64,000 bases of DNA from NCBI GenBank assembly GCA_030272585.1, contig BSYQ01000001.1:4898001-4962000 (forward strand), written 5' to 3'. The notes under the pieces are model-generated. The model worked only from the letters and a program-made list of their open reading frames with translations, made no database searches and was not told the DNA's origin. Source of the stretch: Bryopsis sp. KO-2023 (taxonomy: Eukaryota; Chlorophyta; Ulvophyceae; Bryopsidales; Bryopsidaceae). The translations under genes were made by a program, and so were the position numbers. Of the stretch, positions 1 to 8,511 are shown one piece after another. The number at the start of each line of letters is the position of its first letter. Positions within the stretch are counted from its first letter, which is position 1.

Positions 1-1275
1 CTACGCCGACGTTGAATGTCTTATCCAAAAACTTGGTATCTAAACTGCGACGCACTGAAACTATCGTCACCTAAGAAGTCGGCTAAGACCAGTCGCGCTA
101 ACACTCATCACCATCCGAGAGTCACAGTCTCGATTCCCCATTACAACGAAAAGCCTAAGACCAGGCATCTGAACGCAACACGAGTCAAAGTCGACGGAGA
201 CGCCCGCTAAGAGGGCCTTGCTCCCGAGAGTGAGACAGAAAGTGGAGTCCCCTGGAGGATAGTCGCTAAGAGACCATGGCCTAAGGGGACTCTGGAAACT
301 GAACTGGAGAAGAGAGGAACACAAAACGCAAACACCAAAAACGAAAGGGGACACTCAGAGGAGAGGTCGGCTCCTCTGAGTGGAGAAAAACCTCCTAAGA
401 GAAGGGCAGCACCTTCTCTTACTATTCTGACTCCACTCCTATTTCCTCTCGAATCAAAGTTTGATCAGCAACAACCTTATTTTGAATAAAGACACTCAGA
501 GACACAAGAAATAATAGCAAGAGAATATTTTACAGAAAGAGAAGGGATGGTGTATCCCATTTCAAAAGCGTACTTCAGAAAACCTTGGATGATGCTATCT
601 TTGGCCAGAAGTACCTCGTCCGATCGGGATTCCCGTTTAAGGTAAGTCGCGAAGCTTTCCTTAAGTCCGTCTCGATAAGAGAGTCCTCCTATAGATAGAT
701 GTCCGAAGTAAGAAGTAAACGAGGTATTCACCGAGTTCTGTCTGTCTTTAACCAGAATTCTGTGGGATATTTATACTCGCGGCTGGTTCTAGCGCTAGCG
801 CATGTGTGCTGGCCGCGAGTTCGGCGTCACGACAGGGGTCGACTAGCGACCCGACTGCCAGTCGTGCGTATCGCCTAAGAGATCGTTTTTCGTAGGGAGT
901 TGTATCCGTTTCGCTGGAATCCATAGTGTTTTCGCTGGCTCCTTGTGTTCCCAGCCGCACGTTTCGTAGAAGTCATACCTCGGATGTCATAAAACGACAG
1001 TGCCGGCAGTAAGACTCCTAGTACTCTGCGCTAGCCATGGGTTGGCGTGCCAGCTATTCGATATCTTCCAGCGTATCAGTATACAACTTTTCCTACGTCA
1101 TCGACCTCGTCAGGAATTGAACCCGACGTACGAACCACCAGGTCTCACATAGAGCAGCGTAAAATACGACTGTTTATCAGTGTGAGTTGGCAATTCCATT
1201 CTTCCGAATTATCATCGGAATAATCATTACATCTGGTGGCAGTACATCTGCCATGTTCTTTCTAGCTCCGTCACA
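1..1275 (-). repeat. 3' LTR of element 1 (partial)
   Basis: It matches 10690-11964. The right border is where the copies diverge, after the bases TCACA at 1271-1275, so on the minus strand the LTR begins TGTGACGG with the usual TG. A TATA-like box (TATAAATA on the minus strand) lies at 768-775. About 100 bp of the LTR lie left of the window. Confidence 0.93.
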
Positions 1276-1642
1276 GCTGTGACGCTCCCCCTTACACCCG
1301 CATAGAAATCACTCTATGCGTACCCAAAACCTAATCAAAAACCCACTGCATCTCATGCAGTCTTTCTTCCTTTCAACCATACTGTTCATTTCACCTCTTG
1401 CACCCACATCAAAACTCCACTGAGTGTATTCAACACCCACATCAAACCCCCTATTAAGTGTATTCAACACTGCTAAGTCCTCCCTTATTCTACCAGAAAA
1501 TCCACAGAATTTGTCTCTCCCTTATTGTCTACCAGAAAAATCCACAGGATTTGTCTCTCCCTTTTTGTCTACCAGAAAAATCCACACCTCTTTGATAACC
1601 CAGTAGTAACACCCTTTCATAAAGGGAATCCCCCTCTTCTAA

Positions 1643-1683
<41 letters not shown>

Positions 1684-1710
1684 CTACTCTCACAGAGATT
1701 TACCCTCTCT
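1276..1710 (-). repeat. 3' non-coding part of element 1: purine tract, tandem repeats, poly-T
   Basis: Next to the LTR is a pyrimidine run (1285-1293; AAGGGGGAG on the sense strand) that is a plausible polypurine tract. Two short tandem families follow. A roughly 36-bp unit ending GTGTATTCAACAC occurs twice at about 1404-1472. A roughly 43-bp unit around TACCAGAAAAATCCACA occurs about 2.5 times at 1490-1590. A run of about 31 T (poly-A on the sense strand) follows at about 1648-1678. No gene is supported here. Confidence 0.6.
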
Positions 1711-3063
1711 CTAGCTGCCACTGGGTCCCCTTTGTCGTTTGCTGGATGCTGCAGCTGCTGATGTTGCTCCTTTTCGAGCGGTCCTCTTTCGGGAGAGTGG
1801 AGGATTGGTAGCCCCATGGATTTCGATCAATCTCTCATCCAGTAGGGTCTCCACGGGATGGCTCTGCTGCTCATTATCAACCCACGCTCCCGGGAGCTGA
1901 TCCGCTCGCACATTACTCCGAGCTCGATGCATGGCACGATTGAGTTCCAAACGGGGTCGAGAGGTCGCCGGGTAGATGGAGCGGAAATGGTTTGCTCCTC
2001 CGATCAATCGACATAGAGAACATGTCTGATCGGAGAAGTTTGCCGGCGGTGCGATCGATGCCTCGGGAGCGTATATCCTGCGAAAGGTCCCCATGCCCCC
2101 TTCATCCATGTCCAGCTCCAAGCTCCCCGCCAACCAGGCACGATCCCGACAACCAACCTTGTGACAGGCTTGGTGCCGAGAACATGCTCCGCCGATGGGT
2201 TTCACTGCATTTCGGGATCTGCAGAAAAAGCAGTTCCCATCGACCCAGTCCCCGCCGGGATTGTCCTCCTCCTCTTTGATCTGTGCTTGTTCGATCCTTG
2301 CACCTGTTCCTCCATCTCCCTCATTGCGATCCACCCTCTCTCTGATTCCGCTGCCACCCTGACTACCTCCCTCTCGTCCTCCCGTGGGATCAATCCTGTC
2401 CTGGTCCTCCACTCCTTCGTTCCTTTCCTCTCCAGCAACACCTCCACTGTTTCCCACTCTGCCAGATCCTCCTCCTTCTCTGTCTCCACCATGATCGATG
2501 TCATCCCCATCTCCTCTATTTCCTCCATGCTCTTCTCCATCCCCGTCGCTGTTGTGATCGTCATCGCTTTCATCGATACTGAATCCCTCCGCGGTTCTCC
2601 GATCCTCCAACTTCTGTTTTCCTGCATCCGTCTGCTTCAGCTGCTCTTTCAGATCCACGACTTCCTGTCGCAACCTCACAGTTTCCAAGTCCTCCGTCGC
2701 AATACTGGCTTGAGCCGCCTGGAGCGACTCCTCCAGTTCAACCACTCGTAAGAGCAGCTGATCTCGTTCATGCTGCAGGAGTATCACCTGAGCAGCAGAA
2801 CTCGAAGAGCCCGCATCTCCCTCACTTGCAGCCTGTCGAAGGGCGGAGTTTTCCTGGATGAGCTTTTGTCGCTCCTCCTGCCATTTCAACTGGTTTCGAG
2901 TATATTCCTCCGCCAACGACTCTTCTCCCCTAAATAAATCCTCCAGCGCTTTGGCCCCCTCTCTTGACTGCACCGCCCCTGCCTCGATCCTCTCGATCGC
3001 TTCCTCCACCCTTTGACGCCACTCAACCATTTTCTTTTCTTTTTTTTTTTTTTTTTTAAACAA
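1711..3063 (-). CDS. Accessory ORF of element 1: coiled coil plus C-terminal Cys/His domain (450 aa)
   Basis: Sense ORF, the last one before the 3' LTR, where an env-like gene would sit in other elements. Residues about 12-160 are heptad-like and rich in Glu, Gln, Leu and Arg (coiled coil). Residues about 162-270 are a low-complexity Asp/Glu/Gly linker. Then comes a Cys/His cluster: C278, C281, C294, H297, C300, C305 and later C348-C351-R, i.e. CxxC-x12-CxxHxxC ... CxxCR, probably metal binding. The tail is basic and Ser/Ala rich. The first 11 residues are mostly Lys encoded by an A run, so the true start may be Met12 (about 3030). There is no signal peptide or membrane segment, which argues against an envelope. 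The 577-aa ORF at 62256-63989 has the same plan. I recognise no family. Confidence 0.75.
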   Translation of the reverse strand: MFKKKKKKEKKMVEWRQRVEEAIERIEAGAVQSREGAKALEDLFRGEESLAEEYTRNQLKWQEERQKLIQENSALRQAASEGDAGSSSSAAQVILLQHERDQLLLRVVELEESLQAAQASIATEDLETVRLRQEVVDLKEQLKQTDAGKQKLEDRRTAEGFSIDESDDDHNSDGDGEEHGGNRGDGDDIDHGGDREGGGSGRVGNSGGVAGEERNEGVEDQDRIDPTGGREGGSQGGSGIRERVDRNEGDGGTGARIEQAQIKEEEDNPGGDWVDGNCFFCRSRNAVKPIGGACSRHQACHKVGCRDRAWLAGSLELDMDEGGMGTFRRIYAPEASIAPPANFSDQTCSLCRLIGGANHFRSIYPATSRPRLELNRAMHRARSNVRADQLPGAWVDNEQQSHPVETLLDERLIEIHGATNPPLSRKRTARKGATSAAAASSKRQRGPSGS

Positions 3064-3251
3064 AAAGCAAAACCTCCCGCTCCGTTGGTTTTCTTTTTCT
3101 CCGTCGAAAGAATTCGATGCCTCGAGGCTTGGGGTTTAAAACACTTCTCTGTGTCCTCTCAAGCTGACTCCATATCTATGCGTTGGGTCTCCCAATATTC
3201 TCCCTCACTCAATCAAAGTTCTACATCCTCCAGAGCTCTCCTGCCGATGTC

Positions 3252-3713
3252 TCAACCTCCCTTCTCTCCTTCGCTCTCACTATCGGTGACTTCAAACCCA
3301 TCGCTCTCGCTCTCCTCCCCTCTCGCTCGCTTAACCTCCTGCTCGTGCAGGTCACCCACGACTTCCAGTCGTCGTTTTTGATTGGAATCTTGTCGTCGCC
3401 ACCCAGAAGTCCTAGACCTCTCGCGAACCACCTCCTGCAGCCGCTTCTCCGGAATTTCCTCTTCCTCTTGAGCTTTCCGCAGGCGACTTTGAAACTCTTC
3501 TATCCTTCCCAAACTTTCTAAATTACTTAACAGGACGATTTTCTGTCGCCTGAGTAAATCCCTCGCAGTCCTCCCAGATGCGGTTTCGTTCGTGAAGGCC
3601 CGCTTGAGCCGCCTAGTGACCTCCCCCTTTTGTTTTTCTAACTCCGTCCGAAGGTGCAGCACTTCGGCTGCCATGCACTCGTTCAACTGCTGGGTGGACG
3701 TAGTTCCTGCCAT
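3252..3713 (-). CDS. Accessory ORF of element 1: small coiled-coil protein (153 aa)
   Basis: Sense ORF between integrase (ends 3883) and the 450-aa ORF. Residues about 15-100 are charged and helix-forming with spaced Leu/Arg/Glu. The C-terminus is basic, then acidic and Ser/Glu rich (about 125-153). There is no metal motif, signal peptide or membrane segment. Its DNA is CpG rich like the other accessory ORFs and unlike the pol genes. A weak resemblance of its central Arg/Leu/Thr pattern to the 169-aa ORF at 6084-6593 could mean an old duplication, but I do not rely on it. Function unknown. Confidence 0.55.
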   Translation of the reverse strand: MAGTTSTQQLNECMAAEVLHLRTELEKQKGEVTRRLKRAFTNETASGRTARDLLRRQKIVLLSNLESLGRIEEFQSRLRKAQEEEEIPEKRLQEVVRERSRTSGWRRQDSNQKRRLEVVGDLHEQEVKRARGEESESDGFEVTDSESEGEKGG

Positions 3714-3882
3714 TCTTTCCTTCTAAGTTTTCGTCGTTAACGAAATATCTTTTAGAACTTAAACCATGACCTCCCGAAGACTCTCCTTTAAGCCCGTCTC
3801 ATTCGCTGCTACTCCCTCTCCTTGAGCATATCTCTAGTAGTTCGGTCCAAGGTTCTCCGTAAACTTCTCTTAAAGTACTCTC

Positions 3883-5304
3883 CTAAGTACTAGGCTCTCC
3901 TCCGGGTACAGCGACATCCTCTAGAGCCACCCACCGACTCTGTCGAGTACCCCTAGAGACCTTAACTCTAACTCCTGTTCTATCTATTTCCTCTATTCGA
4001 AATCCTGCCTGAGCTTTAACCACTAGCTTCTTAGAAGTCTTAATTCTGACTAAAACCGAGTCCCCTATCTTAAGAGTTTCTATCCTTTCCTTTTCTTTAA
4101 GTTTTTCACCATAGTTCCTCTGCTGCCTATACTGAGCTGTTCCTACTGATTCCTTAGCTCTTTCTTCCATCCTTTTTCTTAATTCACTCAGCTCTTTTAA
4201 CTCCCTATCAGAGATCAAAACTGGCAGTTCCTGGACCACAGGATCTAATAAAACTGCCTCTTCCCTTTTCTCAGCTAAAGTCTGGGATCCAGAGCCTCCT
4301 CCCTGAGGTTGGGATCCTTCTCCTAAATCTCTCTGAGACTCCTCTAGTCGTTGTCCTAACTGATAGGCTGCCCAGTCTCTTTTGTTCACCTGTCTCCTAA
4401 TATATACTAATTCAAAAGGGCTGTACCCTGTTGTTTCTTTTACTCTGCTATTATAGTCTCTAAGACTGTCTAATAAAGCCCCCTGTAAATCCTTTACTGA
4501 AAATAAGAGTGCACCTGTGGTGGGTGTCTCTTCTGCCTGCTTTTCTTTTAGCCTACCCACTATTCCCTGTTTCAGGGTCTGATTTAATCTCTCCGCCAGC
4601 CCATTTGTTCTAGGATGGTTCGGACTAGTGTTCTTAATCTCTATCCCCTCTTGCTTGCATAAATCTAACACTAAACCCTTAAACTCTGTCCCATTATCAC
4701 ATAGGAAGAATCTAGGAACCCCAAACCTACAGATGATGTTCTGGAATAGAAACTGAGCTATAAAAATTGGACTCTTTGCATCCACTATTCCAGCCTCAGC
4801 CCATTTTGTAAAATAGTCCACCACTACTAAAATATGCACTAAAGCCTGTGTGTCAGGCATCCTAATGGAAAATGTATCCATCCCCCACTGATAAAACGGA
4901 AGGCCAGCTGGGGTCTGGAGCAGTCTAGGCTGTATCAGAAACTTTGGCCTGATCTCCTGGCAGGTCTCACACTTCCCCAATGTTTCTTTTGTCTGTTTTT
5001 CCATCCCATACCAAAAGTAGTGCTCCCTGAGCTTCTCCAGAGTTCCCTTCACAGACACATGTCCTACTGCTATGTGTGCCTCCATAATTAGCTCCTGTCT
5101 CTTAGCCTCCACTGGCACCTCTCTCTTTTTATCTCCTCCTGGGTCTCTTAAGAATAGCTGCTCTGTCTCCGGATCCCAGAGATATCTCATCTCTTTCTTC
5201 CTGGCAGCTGCTTTCTCCTGGCTGGAATATCCAGCAAACTTCTCAAAGTCTTTCTGTAAAAGACTAAGAGTGCAGGAGTCCTTCCACACATCAAACTTCC
5301 TCAT
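3883..5304 (-). CDS. Ty3/Gypsy integrase of element 1 (473 aa)
   Basis: Retroviral-type integrase that would insert the cDNA into the genome. The N-terminal zinc-binding HHCC motif is H77, H82, C112, C115. The catalytic core has D143 (in GMDTF), D203 (in CDNGTEF) and E238 (in NGLAERL), with 34 residues between the last two where 35 is usual. The C-terminal 200 residues include a charged linker and a small beta-rich part; no chromodomain is seen. The listed start is the first Met. The frame is open upstream to a stop at about 5372, so a spliced or fused N-terminus is possible. In most Ty3/Gypsy elements integrase is fused to RT-RNase H; here it is separated by about 1.58 kb that holds another ORF. 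Confidence 0.9.
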   Translation of the reverse strand: MRKFDVWKDSCTLSLLQKDFEKFAGYSSQEKAAARKKEMRYLWDPETEQLFLRDPGGDKKREVPVEAKRQELIMEAHIAVGHVSVKGTLEKLREHYFWYGMEKQTKETLGKCETCQEIRPKFLIQPRLLQTPAGLPFYQWGMDTFSIRMPDTQALVHILVVVDYFTKWAEAGIVDAKSPIFIAQFLFQNIICRFGVPRFFLCDNGTEFKGLVLDLCKQEGIEIKNTSPNHPRTNGLAERLNQTLKQGIVGRLKEKQAEETPTTGALLFSVKDLQGALLDSLRDYNSRVKETTGYSPFELVYIRRQVNKRDWAAYQLGQRLEESQRDLGEGSQPQGGGSGSQTLAEKREEAVLLDPVVQELPVLISDRELKELSELRKRMEERAKESVGTAQYRQQRNYGEKLKEKERIETLKIGDSVLVRIKTSKKLVVKAQAGFRIEEIDRTGVRVKVSRGTRQSRWVALEDVAVPGGEPST

Positions 5305-6083
5305 CTGTAGCTTTACTACCAGACTACTAACTTCTTCTTCTAGAGCCTCCTGGCTTCTATCTTTTTGCTTTTAAGTTGCTTATCCTGGGTAGATAAAGCA
5401 GTGTTTGCCCTTTCCTCTAGATATTAAGGGTTTCTACTTAAATACAAAATCCTTCAGGTTGAAACAGCTGGAACAGCTGGCTTGTGAGCTGGCTGTAAGC
5501 TGTAAGCTTTGAAGGTCATCATCTTAGTCACTTTAGACATCAGTTGTTTAATCCCAGGGTTCTGAACTATTAGTCCTGTTTCTGGGAGAGAGCACTTATC
5601 CTCTTAAGTGACCTCAACTTCTAGGCTGAATCAAACACCACACCGTTTTAAATACATATGTTCTGAGGTCCTCACAGGGATTGATTTATAATAAATCAAG
5701 GTGTGTACAGTTTTACCCAAACTGTAGTCCTCAATCCTAGAGTTTCCCTTTTCAGGATACCTTATCTCTAGAGAATCTGAGCTTTTGTCTGAGACCACCC
5801 CTAGTCTGCAGACCTTTACTTTAGAACCTTTGGGATTAACTGGCTGTGAGCAGAGTGGTTTCCTGCTTTTCAGTAGGGATTGAAAAGAAACTCAGAGTGA
5901 TGTTAGTTAAGGGGTGGAACTCAGCTGTTCCAGGGGTCTTAACTATTTCTGAAGAGACTTATATCACTGTTTTAGAGAAAAGGCAGAATCCTGCTTACAG
6001 ACCCACTTCTCAACCCCAACCCTGACATCAACTTCTTAACCCAAACTCCCAAGCTAACCACCCAAACTTCCTAACCCACGACC
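5305..6083 (-). other. Non-coding spacer inside element 1 pol region
   Basis: Between integrase and the 169-aa ORF. The integrase frame stays open to about 5372, then stops appear. I see no conserved domain, LTR or repeat. It could be part of an intron joining RNase H to integrase, or leader sequence for a separate integrase message. Confidence 0.5.
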
Positions 6084-6593
6084 TTAACTACTGGGGCCTG
6101 GTGCCCCTGCATCCCCCTCGTTCTCCTCCTCCCCGGAGGAGTAAACCATTATCGGCCCCTCTGGAGGCACCTCCTGCATCTCGCCATCCCCGTTCTCCTC
6201 GAACCTCGCCTCCACTCGCGCCACCGGGTAGAAACGCGGCAGGTTGAGGAGGTCGCGGGGTACTCCTCCTCCTCCGCCCTGTTCTCGCGCATTTCCTATT
6301 GACTGGGCCAGCGCCGCTGTAATCTGCGGTTGAGTAGGTCGAAGGGGGCCTGGCACAGTTAGAACTCCCGCCCGGAATCCTTCCAGCAAGCCTCGCAAAG
6401 TCATGAGCGTGCCCGTATACTGAGCGAGCTTCGAGACGTTTACTCTAGTCTCTCTTTCAGCAGTATGGTTCATTCTAAACTCCCCCTGGAGCAGACGCTG
6501 TCGAAGTTCCTCTTCAAACTCCTCCATCTCTACGATCAACGCTATCAGAACAGCGACAATGTGGGCGAAAGCGGCAGTCTGTGTTGCGTCCAT
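6084..6593 (-). CDS. Accessory ORF of element 1 between RNase H and integrase (169 aa)
   Basis: Sense ORF inside what is normally an uninterrupted pol gene. Residues about 5-45 are hydrophobic then acidic and helical, a short Gly run lies near 105-110, and the C-terminus (about 130-169) is strongly acidic. It lacks RT, RNase H, integrase, zinc-knuckle and protease motifs. A non-coding 290 bp (6594-6883) separates it from the RNase H stop. The DNA is CpG rich while the flanking pol genes are CpG poor, suggesting a separate origin or separate selection. Function unknown. Confidence 0.6.
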   Translation of the reverse strand: MDATQTAAFAHIVAVLIALIVEMEEFEEELRQRLLQGEFRMNHTAERETRVNVSKLAQYTGTLMTLRGLLEGFRAGVLTVPGPLRPTQPQITAALAQSIGNAREQGGGGGVPRDLLNLPRFYPVARVEARFEENGDGEMQEVPPEGPIMVYSSGEEENEGDAGAPGPSS

Positions 6594-6883
6594 ATCTTCC
6601 TTGTTCTCCGAGTGTTTTTCTAAACCCTTAACTTTCGAACTCCTGTTTTACTGAACTCTGTGTTGTTTTTCGACAAACTTATTCCAGTATACTTTTTCCT
6701 AGACTGCGTTCGCTTTAAGAAGTCTAAACACGACTTGTTTTATCCCAGGCACTCCCTCCTCTCCTAGAGTTCTCTTGGATTAACTTCTATCTTTCCTATT
6801 CCAGTCCTGTGCCTCCTAATAAACTCTATCCCAGAAAATTCACGAAATATGGCCTCCTACTAGTCCTCCTCTAGAATAAACTT

Positions 6884-8479
6884 TCACTTCTTCCCAGACT
6901 CCCCTATTTTCACTGTTTTTCCTAAAAGTAAACGATCAGACACTGTAGGCCGACCCTGAGCCTCCTTTTTCTTTTCTCTATTCATCACAAGCCTGGACAA
7001 TGCATCTGCATTGACATGGTGCTTCCCAGGCTTATGGATTACCTTGAAATCAAACCCTTGTAATTCTAAAACCCATCTGGCCATCATGTTGGATAAGTGT
7101 CTAGAACCCATAAGCCAGATCAAAGCCCCACAGTCAGTAAATAAAGTAAACTTCCTTCCTGTCAAATAGTAACTAAATTTTCTAATAGTCTTAATCACTG
7201 CCATAGCCTCCCCTTGACTAGGAGCATATCTAGCTTCTGTTTCACTATTCTTTTTAGAGAAGTAGGCGATTACCTTTTCCTGCCCCTCCTGAATCTGACC
7301 TAATACTCCTGCTATAGCATACTGACTCCAGTCAGTGCATAAGAACACCTCCCCTTCCCTCCTTAGAGTAGTCACTACTGGAGCTGTTGTAAGCATCTTT
7401 TTCAGCAGCCTCCATGAATATTCACATCTCCAAGTCCAAAGAAAGGGTACTCCTTCCTTAGTGAGTTCTGTCAGAGCTCCTGCCCTCCTAGCATAGTCTG
7501 GAGCATGTCTTCTGTAGTATCCAGTAAGTCCTAGGAAAGACCTAACTTGAGTGACGGTAGTAGGTGTTTTTAGTCTGGCTATAGAGGCCATCTTATCCTC
7601 TTGGGGGCTGAAGCCAGCTTTAGTAATGTGGTGTCCTAAGTATTCTATTTCCTCCTGAAATAGAAAACACTTTTCTATGGATAGCTTGGCTCCCTCCTTC
7701 TCCAGAATTTCTAACACCTTTTCCAGAGTTTCCAGGTGTTCCTGGAAGGTGTAACTAAAAATCACTATATCATCTAAATAAACCTGGACCCCTTCTAAAT
7801 GACCAAATAGAGAATCCATAACTCTCTGGAAAGCCTCTGGCATTGTTTTTAGTCCCTGAGGACACCTAACCCATTCATATAACCCAGAGGAAGTTCTGAA
7901 GGCTGTTTTTTTCCTATCCTCCTCTGCTAGGGGTAACTGCCAGTACCCTGATTTCAAATCTAAACTAGAATAATATTTTCTTCCTCCCAGCCCATCCAGT
8001 AGCTCATCAATCAATGGCAGAGGGTACTGATCTGCCTCCACTAAATTGTTTAGATCCCTAAAGTCTACACACCACCTCCACTTCCCTGGAGCCTTCTTAG
8101 GAACCAGGAGGGTGGGTGAAGACCAGGGTGACCCTGGGCTGGGTCTAACTACCCCTACTTTCAGCAACCCTTCTAACTGTCTTTCTATTTCCCCTTTCTG
8201 GAATTCACTGACTCTATACTGTCTCCTGGCTACAGGCCTGGCTGTGCCAGTTTCTATTTCATAGCTATGATTTTTAAAGGAGCCTATCTCGTATTCACTT
8301 AGAGACCAGGCCTCCCTCCTACTCTTGCATAACTTCTCCACCGCCCTTCTTTCATCTCTGGAAAGACTTTTTCCTATGTTCAAGTCAGCAAAAGTAGATA
8401 TCTTTTCCTCCTGTGCCACCAACACTGATTCCTGAGGAGGCACTCCCCTAATAGTAAACTTGTGTAGCCCTGTGGCCAC
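6884..8479 (-). CDS. Ty3/Gypsy reverse transcriptase-RNase H of element 1 (531 aa)
   Basis: Copies element RNA into DNA and removes the RNA strand. RT motifs run in order: a VPKK block near residue 127, WCVDFRDLN near 136-144, SSLDLKSGYW near 171-180, and the catalytic YLDD at 234-237. RNase H follows (about 370-490) with CTDWS, a Glu-containing SQGEAMAV helix, FTDCGAL and a terminal NADALSR. The first in-frame start is a GTG codon. The frame is in fact open upstream across the gag stop to at least 8556, in the -1 frame relative to gag, so it is probably made as a gag-pro-pol fusion by ribosomal frameshifting. The ORF ends soon after RNase H without an integrase. Confidence 0.93.
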   Translation of the reverse strand: MATGLHKFTIRGVPPQESVLVAQEEKISTFADLNIGKSLSRDERRAVEKLCKSRREAWSLSEYEIGSFKNHSYEIETGTARPVARRQYRVSEFQKGEIERQLEGLLKVGVVRPSPGSPWSSPTLLVPKKAPGKWRWCVDFRDLNNLVEADQYPLPLIDELLDGLGGRKYYSSLDLKSGYWQLPLAEEDRKKTAFRTSSGLYEWVRCPQGLKTMPEAFQRVMDSLFGHLEGVQVYLDDIVIFSYTFQEHLETLEKVLEILEKEGAKLSIEKCFLFQEEIEYLGHHITKAGFSPQEDKMASIARLKTPTTVTQVRSFLGLTGYYRRHAPDYARRAGALTELTKEGVPFLWTWRCEYSWRLLKKMLTTAPVVTTLRREGEVFLCTDWSQYAIAGVLGQIQEGQEKVIAYFSKKNSETEARYAPSQGEAMAVIKTIRKFSYYLTGRKFTLFTDCGALIWLMGSRHLSNMMARWVLELQGFDFKVIHKPGKHHVNADALSRLVMNREKKKEAQGRPTVSDRLLLGKTVKIGESGKK

Positions 8480-8511
8480 ACCCCTGAGGTCACCAGGCCT
8501 GACCTCTGACC

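Noticed and set aside
1404-1590. Regularly spaced repeats resembling a CRISPR array
   Set aside because: Only 2-3 imperfect units of two families in a retrotransposon tail of a eukaryote; no spacers of constant length.
2161-2751. 196-aa plus-strand ORF
   Set aside because: Antisense shadow of the 450-aa accessory ORF.
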